Origin: CAZQKL01 sp964593895 [NCBI: uncultured bacterium]
Lineage (GTDB): Bacteria > DYJV01
NCBI GenBank assembly: GCA_964593895.1
Contig: CAZQKL010000035.1
Location: 419-19,331 of the forward strand
Direction of reading: 5' to 3'
DNA: 18,913 nucleotides
A program made the translations under genes and the position numbers. The notes beneath the pieces are model-generated. The model was given only the letters and a program-made list of their open reading frames with translations, was not told the DNA's origin and made no database searches. How positions within the stretch are numbered: position 1 is the first letter of the stretch; each line of letters starts with the position of its first letter. Shown here in pieces: positions 9,547 to 18,114 of this stretch.

Positions 9547-10558
9547 TTGGGAAAAATTAATTGAAGCTTTAAGAAATGAAAAAGAAGCAGTTTTAACAAC
9601 AATTTTAAGAAAAAGAGGTTCAGCTCCAAGAGGAGCTGGCACAATGATGCTTGTTCATAAAGATGGTAAAATAGAAGGGACAATAGGTGGTGGTCCAGTT
9701 GAAAAAGAAATTATTGATATTTCAAAAGAATTAATTGAAAAAAAATCATCAAAATTGATGAGTGTTAATTTCACTGGAGAAAGTGTTATATGTGGTGGAA
9801 ATGTTTTAATTTCATTAGAATATTTTTCCCAAGATAGTTTAAATTTTTTTGAAACTCTTTTTAAAAATTTTAAAAATGGAAAAAAGCAAGTTTTAGTAAA
9901 AAATTTAAAAAATTTTGAAAATTTCCTTTTTGAAATTCCAAATTTTCAAAATAATTTAACCTCAAATGCAAAAAAAATTGAAAATGACGAACTTATAGAG
10001 CATATAAAAAATATCTTTTCAAAAAAACCGAAAGAAAAATTTTTCATTGAAACTTTAAATGGTGAAGAATACTTTTTTCAGATAATTGAAGCAATACCAG
10101 AAATTCACATATTTGGTGCTGGTCATATTGCTGTGCCATTATATAAAATTGCCAAATTATGTCAATTTAAAGTATTTATTTATGATGATAGAGAAGAATT
10201 TGCAAAAAAAGAGAGATTTCCAGAAGCAGATAAAGTTGTTTTAACAAAAATGGAGGAAGTTGAAAAACACATTGATTTTCATCCAAGTTGCTATTTTGTT
10301 CTTGTTACAAGAGAGCATAAACATGATGAAATTGTTTTAAAACAATTATTGGGAAAACCTTATGCATATATTGGAATGATAGGAAGTAAAAGAAGAGTAA
10401 AATCAGTAAAAGATAGAATAATCAATCAAGGATATCCCAAAGATGAGGTTGAAAAAATTTATTCTCCAATAGGACTTGATATTGGGGCAGAAACTCCAGC
10501 TGAAATTGCTGTAAGCATTATTGCAGAAATTATAAAGGTAAAAAATGAACCAGATTGA
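9536..10558 (+). CDS. xdhC: XdhC/CoxI family molybdenum-hydroxylase maturation protein
   Basis: XdhC-family proteins bind the sulfurated molybdenum cofactor and help insert it into xanthine-dehydrogenase-type enzymes. Of 340 residues, the N-terminal domain shows RKRGSAPRGAGTMMLV (25-40), GTIGGGPVE (48-56) and CGGNV (86-90). A Lys/Phe/Asn-rich linker follows (~100-185), then a Rossmann domain with IFGAGHIA (192-199), VTREHKHDE, IGMIGSKRR and the ending PIGLDIGAETPAEIAVSI. Both domains of the family are present. The ribosome binding site GGAGG lies 7 bases before the ATG, within the end of the mocA-like gene. It overlaps the next gene by 14 bases, which implies translational coupling. No hydroxylase subunit gene lies in the window. 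Confidence 0.93.
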   Translation: MEFSWEKLIEALRNEKEAVLTTILRKRGSAPRGAGTMMLVHKDGKIEGTIGGGPVEKEIIDISKELIEKKSSKLMSVNFTGESVICGGNVLISLEYFSQDSLNFFETLFKNFKNGKKQVLVKNLKNFENFLFEIPNFQNNLTSNAKKIENDELIEHIKNIFSKKPKEKFFIETLNGEEYFFQIIEAIPEIHIFGAGHIAVPLYKIAKLCQFKVFIYDDREEFAKKERFPEADKVVLTKMEEVEKHIDFHPSCYFVLVTREHKHDEIVLKQLLGKPYAYIGMIGSKRRVKSVKDRIINQGYPKDEVEKIYSPIGLDIGAETPAEIAVSIIAEIIKVKNEPD

Positions 10559-11126
10559 GAAGTTAATAGTTGAATATTTAAATGAAAACAAAATAATTTT
10601 AGATAGGGGAATTGTTGCTTTTTCTGGTGGAATTGACAGTAGTTTTATCGCATTTATTTTAAAAAAATATTACAAAAATTTACTTCTTGTTTTTGTAAAA
10701 ACTGAACTTATTCCTGAAAATCTTTTAAAAATAGCGATTAATAAAGCTAAAATTATTTCATTACCTTTAAAAATTATAAATTTAAAATTATTGAATATTG
10801 ATGAAATTAGATACAATTCTGAAAATAGATGCTACTTTTGCAAAAAATTCATGTATAAAACAATAAAATCGCAATATGAAAATATACCGATTTTTGATGG
10901 AACAAACTATTCAGATACATTCTCATATAGACCTGGAATTAGGGCTATAGAAGAATTAAAAATTTTAACTCCTTTAAAAGATTGCAAAATAACTAAAAAT
11001 GAAATTATTGAATTTTTAGACAAAAAAAAACCTGAATTATTATCTCCTTCTGATAATTGCTTGGCAACAAAATTTCCTTATGGAACTGATTTAAAAGAGG
11101 TAATTTATGCAAAAAAAGATAATTAA
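10545..11126 (+). CDS. larE: Short LarE-like PP-loop sulfur transferase with extra CxxC
   Basis: LarE adenylates and thiolates the pyridinium carboxylates made by LarB on the way to the nickel-pincer nucleotide cofactor. The 193 residues show PP-loop SGGIDS (27-32), RCYFCKK with Cys96/Cys99, the substrate region GTNYSDTFSYRPG (119-131) and NCLATKFPYGT with Cys172, at the place of the sacrificial cysteine of Lactiplantibacillus LarE. Three such cysteines are the pattern of [4Fe-4S]-dependent LarE enzymes. The protein stops right after PYGTDLKE, so the roughly 80-90 residue C-terminal domain of usual ~275-residue LarE is absent. larB begins 20 bases before the stop, leaving no room for it. AAAGG precedes the ATG. 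A relaxed or different sulfuration substrate is possible. Confidence 0.82.
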   Translation: MNQIEKLIVEYLNENKIILDRGIVAFSGGIDSSFIAFILKKYYKNLLLVFVKTELIPENLLKIAINKAKIISLPLKIINLKLLNIDEIRYNSENRCYFCKKFMYKTIKSQYENIPIFDGTNYSDTFSYRPGIRAIEELKILTPLKDCKITKNEIIEFLDKKKPELLSPSDNCLATKFPYGTDLKEVIYAKKDN

Positions 11127-11862
11127 ATTATTTCATGAAATTTACAATAAAAAAATATCTCCAGAAGAAGCATTTGAAAAATTAAAATTTCTACCTTTTG
11201 AGGATATTATTCATACAAAAATTGATTTTCACAGAAAATTAAGAACTAATATTGAAGAAATTATCTTTGGTGAGAATAAAACAATAACTCAACTTATTGA
11301 AATAATTGAATTACATTTGAAAAACAATCAAGATATTTTAATTACAAGAGTTTCAAATGAAAAAGGAAAAATTTTAAAAGAGAAATTTATAGAAGGAAAT
11401 TACAATGAAATTGCAAATATTTTTTATATCAGAAAAGAAAAAAAATCATTGAAAGGAAATGTTAGTATAATAACTGCTGGCACATCTGATATTCCAGTAG
11501 CAGAAGAAGCATATGAAACTTTGAAATTTTTGGGCTCAAATGCTGAAAAAATCTACGATGTTGGTATTGCAGGAATTCACAGACTTATTGAATATAAAGA
11601 AAAAATTTTAAAAGCTAATATAATAATTGCAATTGCTGGCATGGAAGGAGCTTTGCCTTCTGTAATTGCAGGAATTTTTGGAAAACCTGTAATTGGTGTG
11701 CCTACAAGTATTGGATATGGTGCTAATTTCAATGGAATTGCTCCTCTTTTAACAATGCTAAATTCATGTGCTCCAGGAATAGCTGTTGTGAACATAAATA
11801 ATGGAGTAGGAGCAGGAATTTTTGCTCACATGATAAATATAAAAATTAGTCAAGACCTTTAA
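11107..11862 (+). CDS. larB: LarB: nicotinate adenine dinucleotide carboxylase/hydrolase of nickel-pincer cofactor synthesis
   Basis: LarB carboxylates the pyridinium ring of nicotinic acid adenine dinucleotide at C5 and cleaves off AMP, the first step of nickel-pincer nucleotide synthesis. The 251-residue length is normal. The N-terminal part has EAFEKLKFLPFEDIIHTKIDFHRK, typical of LarB, and the C-terminal PurE-like domain shows ITAGTSDIPVAEEA, DVGIAGIHRL, AGMEGALPSVIAGI, VPTSIGYGANFNGIAPL and NSCAPGIAVVNINNGVGAG. AGAGG lies shortly before the ATG, inside the end of larE. It is the last gene of the overlapping four-gene unit, and its 3' end overlaps that of lptD by 17 bases. LarC, the third enzyme, is not in the window. 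Confidence 0.95.
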   Translation: MQKKIIKLFHEIYNKKISPEEAFEKLKFLPFEDIIHTKIDFHRKLRTNIEEIIFGENKTITQLIEIIELHLKNNQDILITRVSNEKGKILKEKFIEGNYNEIANIFYIRKEKKSLKGNVSIITAGTSDIPVAEEAYETLKFLGSNAEKIYDVGIAGIHRLIEYKEKILKANIIIAIAGMEGALPSVIAGIFGKPVIGVPTSIGYGANFNGIAPLLTMLNSCAPGIAVVNINNGVGAGIFAHMINIKISQDL

Positions 11863-13906
11863 GAGAAATATTGAAATTAACAGAAATATCATCAGGATTT
11901 TTCTCTTGCTTAATATTAAAATCTAAACTCCAGCATTGTGGATGATATGTAACACCATAAGTGATTGTATTATATTCATCAATAAGATAATCGTAGTTTA
12001 TTTTAAAATACAATGTCCATGTATCTAAAATATTTCCATTCAATCCCAAACTCATCTGATTAATTTCTCTTTTTAGAAATCTATAATCATAATTCAATGT
12101 CAAATAATTTAAAACATTTGCAGAGACTAAGAGATTAAATCTTTGAAGGTAATTTTCATATGGATTATACTCTAACTGATTTTCCACATAAGCATATGGC
12201 CAGAGTTCAAATTTAAAGTCAGAAAATATGTTGCTAAACCTTTTGTCATTGTAAAGATATGAATATTTTTGAAGTTGAAAACTCTGATAAATATCCCAAT
12301 CTATCAATTTATAAAACTTTTCCTGATAATTTTTTGCAATTATTTTATTTTTTAAATGATAGGTTATAACATTCTTTTTTCTATCCATATCAAGTATATC
12401 AAAAACTGGAACTTCTGAAGGATAAGATATAAAAGAATATTCAACTTCTGGTTCTACGATATGTTCAAATTTTGCAATATTAAAAAGATAAAAATTAAAA
12501 ACCTTTGAAAATTGTGTCTCAACATTGTAATTCAATTTTAAATAAATTCGTGATTTTGTATTTTTGTTATTGCTAATTTCGTAAAAATATTGAGCTAAAA
12601 CTGGTCTTATTTTTAATTCTGAATTTAAAATATTTTTTGAAAATTCAGGAGAAAAATATAATCTTACAAGTTTATCTCCATTTTTTCTGTAATAATTTCC
12701 ATAATTAAACTTTATATCCTGATAAATGTTTCTCTCAAGAATTGAAATAGGAGTAGAATAAAAGTTAAAATCAATTAATTTTTGGGTTGTGCGAGTATTT
12801 TTTCTTGATAAAAGGGACTTTCTCCATTCACTTTCTATAGTTGTATTAAATGTGTCAAAAAAATTTTTATTTAAAAATATTGTTGAATTAATATTGTTTC
12901 TGCTTTCAAAATTTCTTCTATCAACTTTTGAAAAATCTTTTGGAAAATCGTATATATAGTTTATATCCCCAGTTAAATAAACATTACTGTAAATTTTTAT
13001 ATTATTTTCAGTGAGCTGTTCATGGTGTAAATTAAAAAGATATCTATTCTTTTTTGAATCTCTAATTGCATAATCTTTTGAATCTATTCCTGTATCATAA
13101 AGATAAAAACCTTTAATCCAACCTTTAGCATTCTCTGTTAATTTGTATCTAAATTCCAAGCCTGTTTTTATTCCTCTTTTACTCATCAAATCGTAATAGA
13201 ATGTAGAATCCATACTTGGATTAATTACAAAATAATAACCCTGTTTATATCTTAACCCAAATTTATCAGAGAGACTAACTGATGGGATTAAAAAGCCACT
13301 ATTTCTTGAACTTCTCCCAGGTAAAGTTGCTCGTGGAAGATAGAAAAGAGTATAATCTTTTACTTTAAATCTAATATTTTTTGCTTTTGTTTTTCCTTCT
13401 TTAGTAACTGTAGCTTCTTTTGCTGTGAAAGCCCAAAATGGTTTAAAAAAATTACATGAAGTTAATGTGCAATTTTTAAATTTATACTCATCATTCTCTG
13501 TTTTTATTATTTTTTCTCCTCTTAAATGAAGAGCTTTATCCTTTAAATAAATTTCACCATTTTCTATTACTCCAGTTTTATTTTGCAAATTTAATGTTAT
13601 TTTTTTACCTCTGATTTCACCATTTTCAGAAATAATTCTAACATTTCCTATTGCAATTACTCTATTTTCATTTTTGTAATAAAAAAGCCTATTGCAGTTT
13701 AATTTCAATCCACCATAATAAGCAATAACATTTCCTTCTGCTATAAATAATTTCTTTTTTTTATTATAACTCAATACATCTGCGATAATTTTAATGTTAT
13801 TTCTCTTTTGAAATTTAAAACTTTTTATAGAAAAACCTATTGCATAAAGTTTATAAAATGAAATGAAAAAAGAAAATATGATTATAAAGCTTAATTTTTT
13901 ATTCAT
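11846..13906 (-). CDS. lptD: LPS-assembly outer-membrane protein LptD
   Basis: LptD forms with LptE the outer-membrane translocon that places LPS in the outer leaflet. The 686-residue precursor starts with a signal peptide (MNKKLSFIIIFSFFISFYKLYA). Residues ~40-175 form an OstA/LptA-like jellyroll (IIADVLSYNKKKKLFIAEGNV, LNCNRLFYYKNENRVIAIGNV). CTLTSC and the following FWAF resemble the N-terminal cysteine region. YTLFYLPRATLPGRSSRNSGFLIPS is the conserved entry to the beta-barrel, which fills the rest with alternating aromatic strands. It is the last gene after the hydrolase and folC, and its ATG overlaps the folC stop by 8 bases. It shows that the host makes LPS or a similar glycolipid. Confidence 0.93.
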   Translation of the reverse strand: MNKKLSFIIIFSFFISFYKLYAIGFSIKSFKFQKRNNIKIIADVLSYNKKKKLFIAEGNVIAYYGGLKLNCNRLFYYKNENRVIAIGNVRIISENGEIRGKKITLNLQNKTGVIENGEIYLKDKALHLRGEKIIKTENDEYKFKNCTLTSCNFFKPFWAFTAKEATVTKEGKTKAKNIRFKVKDYTLFYLPRATLPGRSSRNSGFLIPSVSLSDKFGLRYKQGYYFVINPSMDSTFYYDLMSKRGIKTGLEFRYKLTENAKGWIKGFYLYDTGIDSKDYAIRDSKKNRYLFNLHHEQLTENNIKIYSNVYLTGDINYIYDFPKDFSKVDRRNFESRNNINSTIFLNKNFFDTFNTTIESEWRKSLLSRKNTRTTQKLIDFNFYSTPISILERNIYQDIKFNYGNYYRKNGDKLVRLYFSPEFSKNILNSELKIRPVLAQYFYEISNNKNTKSRIYLKLNYNVETQFSKVFNFYLFNIAKFEHIVEPEVEYSFISYPSEVPVFDILDMDRKKNVITYHLKNKIIAKNYQEKFYKLIDWDIYQSFQLQKYSYLYNDKRFSNIFSDFKFELWPYAYVENQLEYNPYENYLQRFNLLVSANVLNYLTLNYDYRFLKREINQMSLGLNGNILDTWTLYFKINYDYLIDEYNTITYGVTYHPQCWSLDFNIKQEKNPDDISVNFNISLKGLD

Positions 13907-15188
13907 AATAGCTTTTTAACTCTCCAATTGCATATAATGAGCCTGTAAAACATACTAAATCATTTTGATTGGCAATTTCAAGAGAAAAATTTACAGCATC
14001 AATTATTTTATCAAATTTGTATATTTTCTGACTTTTTATAAATTTAAGTGCTATCTTTTCCATATTCTCAACTGATAAAGCCCTATCCATATGGGTTTTT
14101 GTTAAAATAACAATATCTGAAAGAGGAATTAATTTTTCAAAAATTTTTTCAATATTTTTATCACTCATAATTGAAAAAATAATTATTAATCTATCAAAAT
14201 TAAAATAATTTAAATTTTCTGCTAAAATTTTTGCTCCTTCAGGATTATGAGCACCATCAATAATAAATAATGGTTTTTCTTTTAAAATTTCTAATCTGCC
14301 TTTCCAATTAACATTTTTCAATGCTTTTTTTACTTTATCTTCATTAAGAGAAATTCCCTTCATTAATTCGCATGATAAAATAGCAAGTGAAGAATTTTTA
14401 ATCTGATGCCTTCCTAATAAATTGCATTTTAAATTATTAAATCTATTTTTTAAACCATAATAATCAAAAACAAAACCATCTTTTTCAATAATTTCACAAT
14501 GCTCTTTTAATGAATAAACTTTTGCACCTTTAGTATTAGCAACTTCCTTTATAAAATCTAAAATCTCCCTATTTTCCTCACCTGTTATAACTATAGAATC
14601 TTCTTTTATAATTCCACATTTTTCCTTTGCAATTTCTTTTAAAGAATTACCAAGGTATTGTTCATGTTCTTTTGAAATATTTGTAATTATTGCTATTTCA
14701 GGATTTTTTACAATATTTGTAGAATCCAATCTTCCTCCAAGACCAACTTCCATTATAGCATAGTCAACTTTTTTATCAAAAAAATATAAATATGCCATTG
14801 CTGTTGTAAAATCAAAAAAAGTTACTGGGTCTTTTAACCTAATTTTTTCAGCTATTGGTTTAATACGCAATGTATAATCTACAATTTCCTCATCTGTAAT
14901 TTCTCTTTTATTTATTCTAATTCTTTCATTAAATCTAACCAAATGTGGTGAAGTATATAACCCTACTTTAAATCCATGCTCAATTAAAATAGATTCAATT
15001 ATTGCTGCAGTTGAACCTTTCCCATTTGTCCCTGCTATATGAATAACTTTTAATTTATCTTGTGGGTTTTCAAAAGGTTCTAATAAAGCCCTAATTTTAT
15101 GAAGCCCTAAACTGATACCAAATTTTTCTAATGAATATAAATATGAAAGAGCATCTTCAATTTCAGGAGATTTCAATTTCAAGACCAT
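13899..15188 (-). CDS. folC: Folylpolyglutamate synthase / dihydrofolate synthase
   Basis: A Mur-ligase-fold enzyme that adds glutamate to (dihydro)folate, and in many bacteria to dihydropteroate. Family marks are HIAGTNGKGSTAA (ATP loop), SPHLVRFNERIRIN, MEVGLGGRLDSTN, NISKEHEQYLG, GRHQIKNSSLA, WKGRLEIL and IDGAHNPEGA. Its 429 residues are full length. The start is uncertain: the ATG at 15188 is chosen, while an in-frame TTG at 15194 or at 15176 is possible and none has a strong ribosome binding site. It overlaps the upstream hydrolase gene by 26 bases and lptD by 8 bases, so the three are translationally coupled. Bifunctionality cannot be read from sequence by eye. Confidence 0.93.
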   Translation of the reverse strand: MVLKLKSPEIEDALSYLYSLEKFGISLGLHKIRALLEPFENPQDKLKVIHIAGTNGKGSTAAIIESILIEHGFKVGLYTSPHLVRFNERIRINKREITDEEIVDYTLRIKPIAEKIRLKDPVTFFDFTTAMAYLYFFDKKVDYAIMEVGLGGRLDSTNIVKNPEIAIITNISKEHEQYLGNSLKEIAKEKCGIIKEDSIVITGEENREILDFIKEVANTKGAKVYSLKEHCEIIEKDGFVFDYYGLKNRFNNLKCNLLGRHQIKNSSLAILSCELMKGISLNEDKVKKALKNVNWKGRLEILKEKPLFIIDGAHNPEGAKILAENLNYFNFDRLIIIFSIMSDKNIEKIFEKLIPLSDIVILTKTHMDRALSVENMEKIALKFIKSQKIYKFDKIIDAVNFSLEIANQNDLVCFTGSLYAIGELKSYYE

Positions 15189-15927
15189 CTTCAAGAATTG
15201 AAATTTCTTTATTAGTTGATAATAATTTTAATTCTTCATGTATCTTCTTTTCATAAGCAGGTTTTAAATGATATATGTAAATTTTTATATCATCTCTTAT
15301 TTTTTTAAGCTCCTCTTCAAGTAATTTTGGGGTTAAATGTTTACTTAAATAAGCTATTTCTTCTAATTCATTTGGAAATGAAACTTCAATGATTACAAAT
15401 CTTATCCTTTTATTTTTATTTATTTCAAAATAAATATCTTCAGTTTTATAGGTATCAGAAATAAATCCAAATGCAACTTTTCCATCATCTAAAATGTATC
15501 CCATATTTGGCACTGTGTGATTTACAAAGATAGGTGTAATTTTTATCCCATTTACTATAAATGGTGATTTATTTTTTACAATATGATAATTTATCACAGG
15601 ATTATTTTCAGGAATACAGGCAAAATCTGGGAAAATTATGTTATTAAAAAAATTCTCCTTTAATGCTTTTATTGCAAATTCATGAGAATAAATATTTAAC
15701 ATTTTCCCTGGAATTTCTATAAAATTATCAGCTATCAAAGGAATGTCTCTAATATGGTCAAGATGAGTATGTGAAATAATAATATTTTCAATTTTCCTCT
15801 GCTCGTTAATATCAAGAGCTCCGGTAATATTTCCTGCATCTATACACAATTTTTCATTCACTAAAAAAGAAGTTAAACCTCTATCTTTACCTCCACCACC
15901 ATGACAACCTAAAATTTTTATCTTCAT
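15163..15927 (-). CDS. Metallo-beta-lactamase-fold hydrolase, class II cAMP phosphodiesterase-like
   Basis: About 254 residues from the ATG at 15927. The N-terminal strand KIKILGCHGGGG is followed by LTSFLVNEKLCIDAG, the metal motif ISHTHLDHIRDIPLIADN (HxHxDH), FVNHTVPNMGYIL, FISDTYKTED (third metal Asp) and IYIYHLKPAYEKKIHEEL, where the class II phosphodiesterase family has its final HxKP-like histidine. The substrate could be a cyclic nucleotide or another phosphodiester; the call is structural only. In-frame starts at 15939 (ATG) and 15963 (TTG) are also possible and none has a visible ribosome binding site. It is the first gene of a unit with folC and lptD and overlaps folC by 26 bases. 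Confidence 0.82.
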   Translation of the reverse strand: MKIKILGCHGGGGKDRGLTSFLVNEKLCIDAGNITGALDINEQRKIENIIISHTHLDHIRDIPLIADNFIEIPGKMLNIYSHEFAIKALKENFFNNIIFPDFACIPENNPVINYHIVKNKSPFIVNGIKITPIFVNHTVPNMGYILDDGKVAFGFISDTYKTEDIYFEINKNKRIRFVIIEVSFPNELEEIAYLSKHLTPKLLEEELKKIRDDIKIYIYHLKPAYEKKIHEELKLLSTNKEISILEDGLEIEIS

Positions 15928-15980
15928 TAAAATTTTCATATTAATTTTTTTAAAAAAAAGCAAGATTATTTATCAATTAC

Positions 15981-16008
15981 TTGACAAATTATTTAAATAT
16001 TGTATTTT
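15981..16008 (+). promoter_or_regulatory. Weak candidate promoter of the radical SAM gene
   Basis: A consensus TTGACA (15981-15986) is followed after 16 bases by TATTTT (16003-16008). Transcription would start about 16015, only a few bases before the ATG at 16018. No ribosome binding site is visible there: the bases before the ATG read ACCTCCA, the complement of one. Confidence 0.3.
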
Positions 16009-16017
16009 CAACCTCCA

Positions 16018-18114
16018 ATGAATATAAATCTTTTCAAAACAATAAAAAATCCCATTCAATATTTAAACAATGAACCAAATTCTTTTAAAAAAAACTGGGA
16101 AAAAGCGAAATTAAAATTTCTTCTTGCATATCCAGATTTATATGAGATTGGCTCATCAAATCTTGGAATTCAGATACTTTATTATATTTTAAATTCTCAT
16201 AAAGAAATACTTTGTGATAGAATTTATGCTCCAGATTTGGATTTTATTGAAAAAATTAAAAAAAATGAAGTTTATTATTTTTCTGTTGAACATAAAAGAA
16301 AGCCTTTAGAATTTGACATTATAGCTTTTTCTTTTCAATATGAACTTAACTATTCCACAGCTTTAAAAATGCTTGAACTTATGGAAATTCCTATTTTTTC
16401 AGAGGAAAGAACTAATAAATCAAATATCCCTTTAATATGTGCTGGTGGATGTGCTGTGGTTAATCCATTGCCATTAATAGATTATTTTGATTTTTTTGCA
16501 ATAGGAGATGGAGAAGAATTAATAATTGAAAAATGCAATACTCTCCTTGAAAATAAAAATAAAAATAAAAACAAATATGAAATTTTGGAAAAATTAAGTA
16601 AAATTGAAGGAATTTATGTCCCAATTTTAAAAAATAAGGTAAGAAGAAGAATTTTAAAAAAATTTCAAGCTAAATACATTCCTTTTAACCCTATTGTCCC
16701 AATCACAAAATCTGTGCATAAAAGATTGTCAATAGAAATTTCAAGAGGATGCACTGCTGGCTGTAGATTTTGCCAAGCTGGGATAATTTACAGACCTGTA
16801 AGAGAAAAAGATGTTGATATCATTTTAAATCAAATTGAAAAGGGAGTAAAATCAACTGGATTTGAAGAAGTTAGCCTTCTTTCATTAAGCATTGGGGATT
16901 TTTCAAAACTCAATAACTTAATTTCTGCTTTATCAAATTGTGACTTAAAAATATCTTTACCATCAATTAGAGCAAACACTTTAACTGAAAATCTTTTAAA
17001 ATTCATATTAAAAAGGGAAAAAACAGGTTTTACAATTGCTCCTGAAGCAGGAACAGAGAGATTGAGAAAAGTAATAAATAAAAATTTAAAAGATGAGGAA
17101 ATATTAACAGCTTGCGAAAAATTATTTAAAAATGGCTGGAATTTAATTAAACTTTATTTCATGATTGGACTTCCTACTGAAACAGAAGAAGATATTTTAG
17201 GAATTGTAAATTTATGCAATAATATTTTAAAAATTGGGGAAAAATATTCAAAAAAAAATAGAATAAATGTTACAATTTCACCATTTGTTCCTAAACCACA
17301 TACTCCATTTCAATGGATTGGGCAGGAAAAATTAGAAAATATTTACAAAAAAATTGAAATTCTAAAAAGAAACATTAAAAATAAAAAGATTTCATTAAAA
17401 TGGCATGAGCCAAAAATGAGTTTTATTGAAGCTATACTTTCAAGAGGAGATGAAAAAATTTCAAAGCTTTTATATGAAGTTTACAAAAATGGAGCGTATC
17501 TTGAAGCTTGGAGCAATTATTTTAATTTTTCTATATGGGAAAAAACAAGCAAATTATTATCAATAGATTTAAAAAGTCATGCAGAAAAAAATTATAAATT
17601 TAATGAAAAATTGCCTTGGGATTTTGTAGATGTAAAAATAAAAAAGGATTTTCTGATAAATGAGTGTAAAAAAGCGTTTAATGAAATTCAAACCCCAGAT
17701 TGTAGATTTACTAAATGTCACAGTTGTGGAGTATGTAATAATAGTGTAAAAAATATTTTTTCACAATCTTCAGATAAAAAATTAGAAATAAAGAGAATTT
17801 TTGACAACGAAGAATTTATAAAAGTGAGATTTTATTTTGAAAAAAAGGGTTTTTCATCTTTATGTGGAGCAATTTCAACGATGGAATTAATTTTGAGAGC
17901 AATTGTAAAATCTGGAATAAAGGTTAAATATAAAAAAGGATTTAAACCAAGAATAAAAATCTCATTTTCTCCACCAAAAAAAGTTGGAGAAGAAACAGAA
18001 AATGAATATTTTGAAATTTTTGTTGGCAAAGATGAGGACCTACAAAACTTTTTAAAAAAAATAAATTCAAATTTAATTGAAGGAATGAGGGTAACTGGAT
18101 ATGAAGTTTTATGA
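16018..18114 (+). CDS. TIGR03960-type B12-binding-like radical SAM protein with a partial DUF2344 tail
   Basis: A 698-residue cytoplasmic protein. Residues ~30-170 form a B12-binding-like Rossmann domain (AYPDLYEIGSSNLGIQIL, FDIIAFSFQYELNY, PLICAGGCAVVNPLPL, IGDGEELI) with no DxHxxG cobalamin-ligand motif. Residues ~235-480 form the radical SAM barrel, with Cys245, Cys249 and Cys252 (ISRGCTAGCRFCQAG) for the [4Fe-4S] cluster and SAM-side features SLSIGDFSKL, IAPEAGTERLR and FMIGLPTETEEDI. A cysteine knot follows (562, 567, 570, 573; CRFTKCHSCGVC). From ~590 there is the first half of DUF2344 (TIGR03936), including YKKGFKPRIKISFSPP. DUF2344 is normally about 200 residues; here about 105. The reaction is unknown for the family. 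An upstream TTG at 16000 is possible but lacks support. Confidence 0.9.
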   Translation: MNINLFKTIKNPIQYLNNEPNSFKKNWEKAKLKFLLAYPDLYEIGSSNLGIQILYYILNSHKEILCDRIYAPDLDFIEKIKKNEVYYFSVEHKRKPLEFDIIAFSFQYELNYSTALKMLELMEIPIFSEERTNKSNIPLICAGGCAVVNPLPLIDYFDFFAIGDGEELIIEKCNTLLENKNKNKNKYEILEKLSKIEGIYVPILKNKVRRRILKKFQAKYIPFNPIVPITKSVHKRLSIEISRGCTAGCRFCQAGIIYRPVREKDVDIILNQIEKGVKSTGFEEVSLLSLSIGDFSKLNNLISALSNCDLKISLPSIRANTLTENLLKFILKREKTGFTIAPEAGTERLRKVINKNLKDEEILTACEKLFKNGWNLIKLYFMIGLPTETEEDILGIVNLCNNILKIGEKYSKKNRINVTISPFVPKPHTPFQWIGQEKLENIYKKIEILKRNIKNKKISLKWHEPKMSFIEAILSRGDEKISKLLYEVYKNGAYLEAWSNYFNFSIWEKTSKLLSIDLKSHAEKNYKFNEKLPWDFVDVKIKKDFLINECKKAFNEIQTPDCRFTKCHSCGVCNNSVKNIFSQSSDKKLEIKRIFDNEEFIKVRFYFEKKGFSSLCGAISTMELILRAIVKSGIKVKYKKGFKPRIKISFSPPKKVGEETENEYFEIFVGKDEDLQNFLKKINSNLIEGMRVTGYEVL

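Noticed and set aside
11577-11795. Minus-strand open frame inside larB
   Set aside because: It lies opposite the strongly conserved PurE-like domain of LarB and is explained by the codon composition there.
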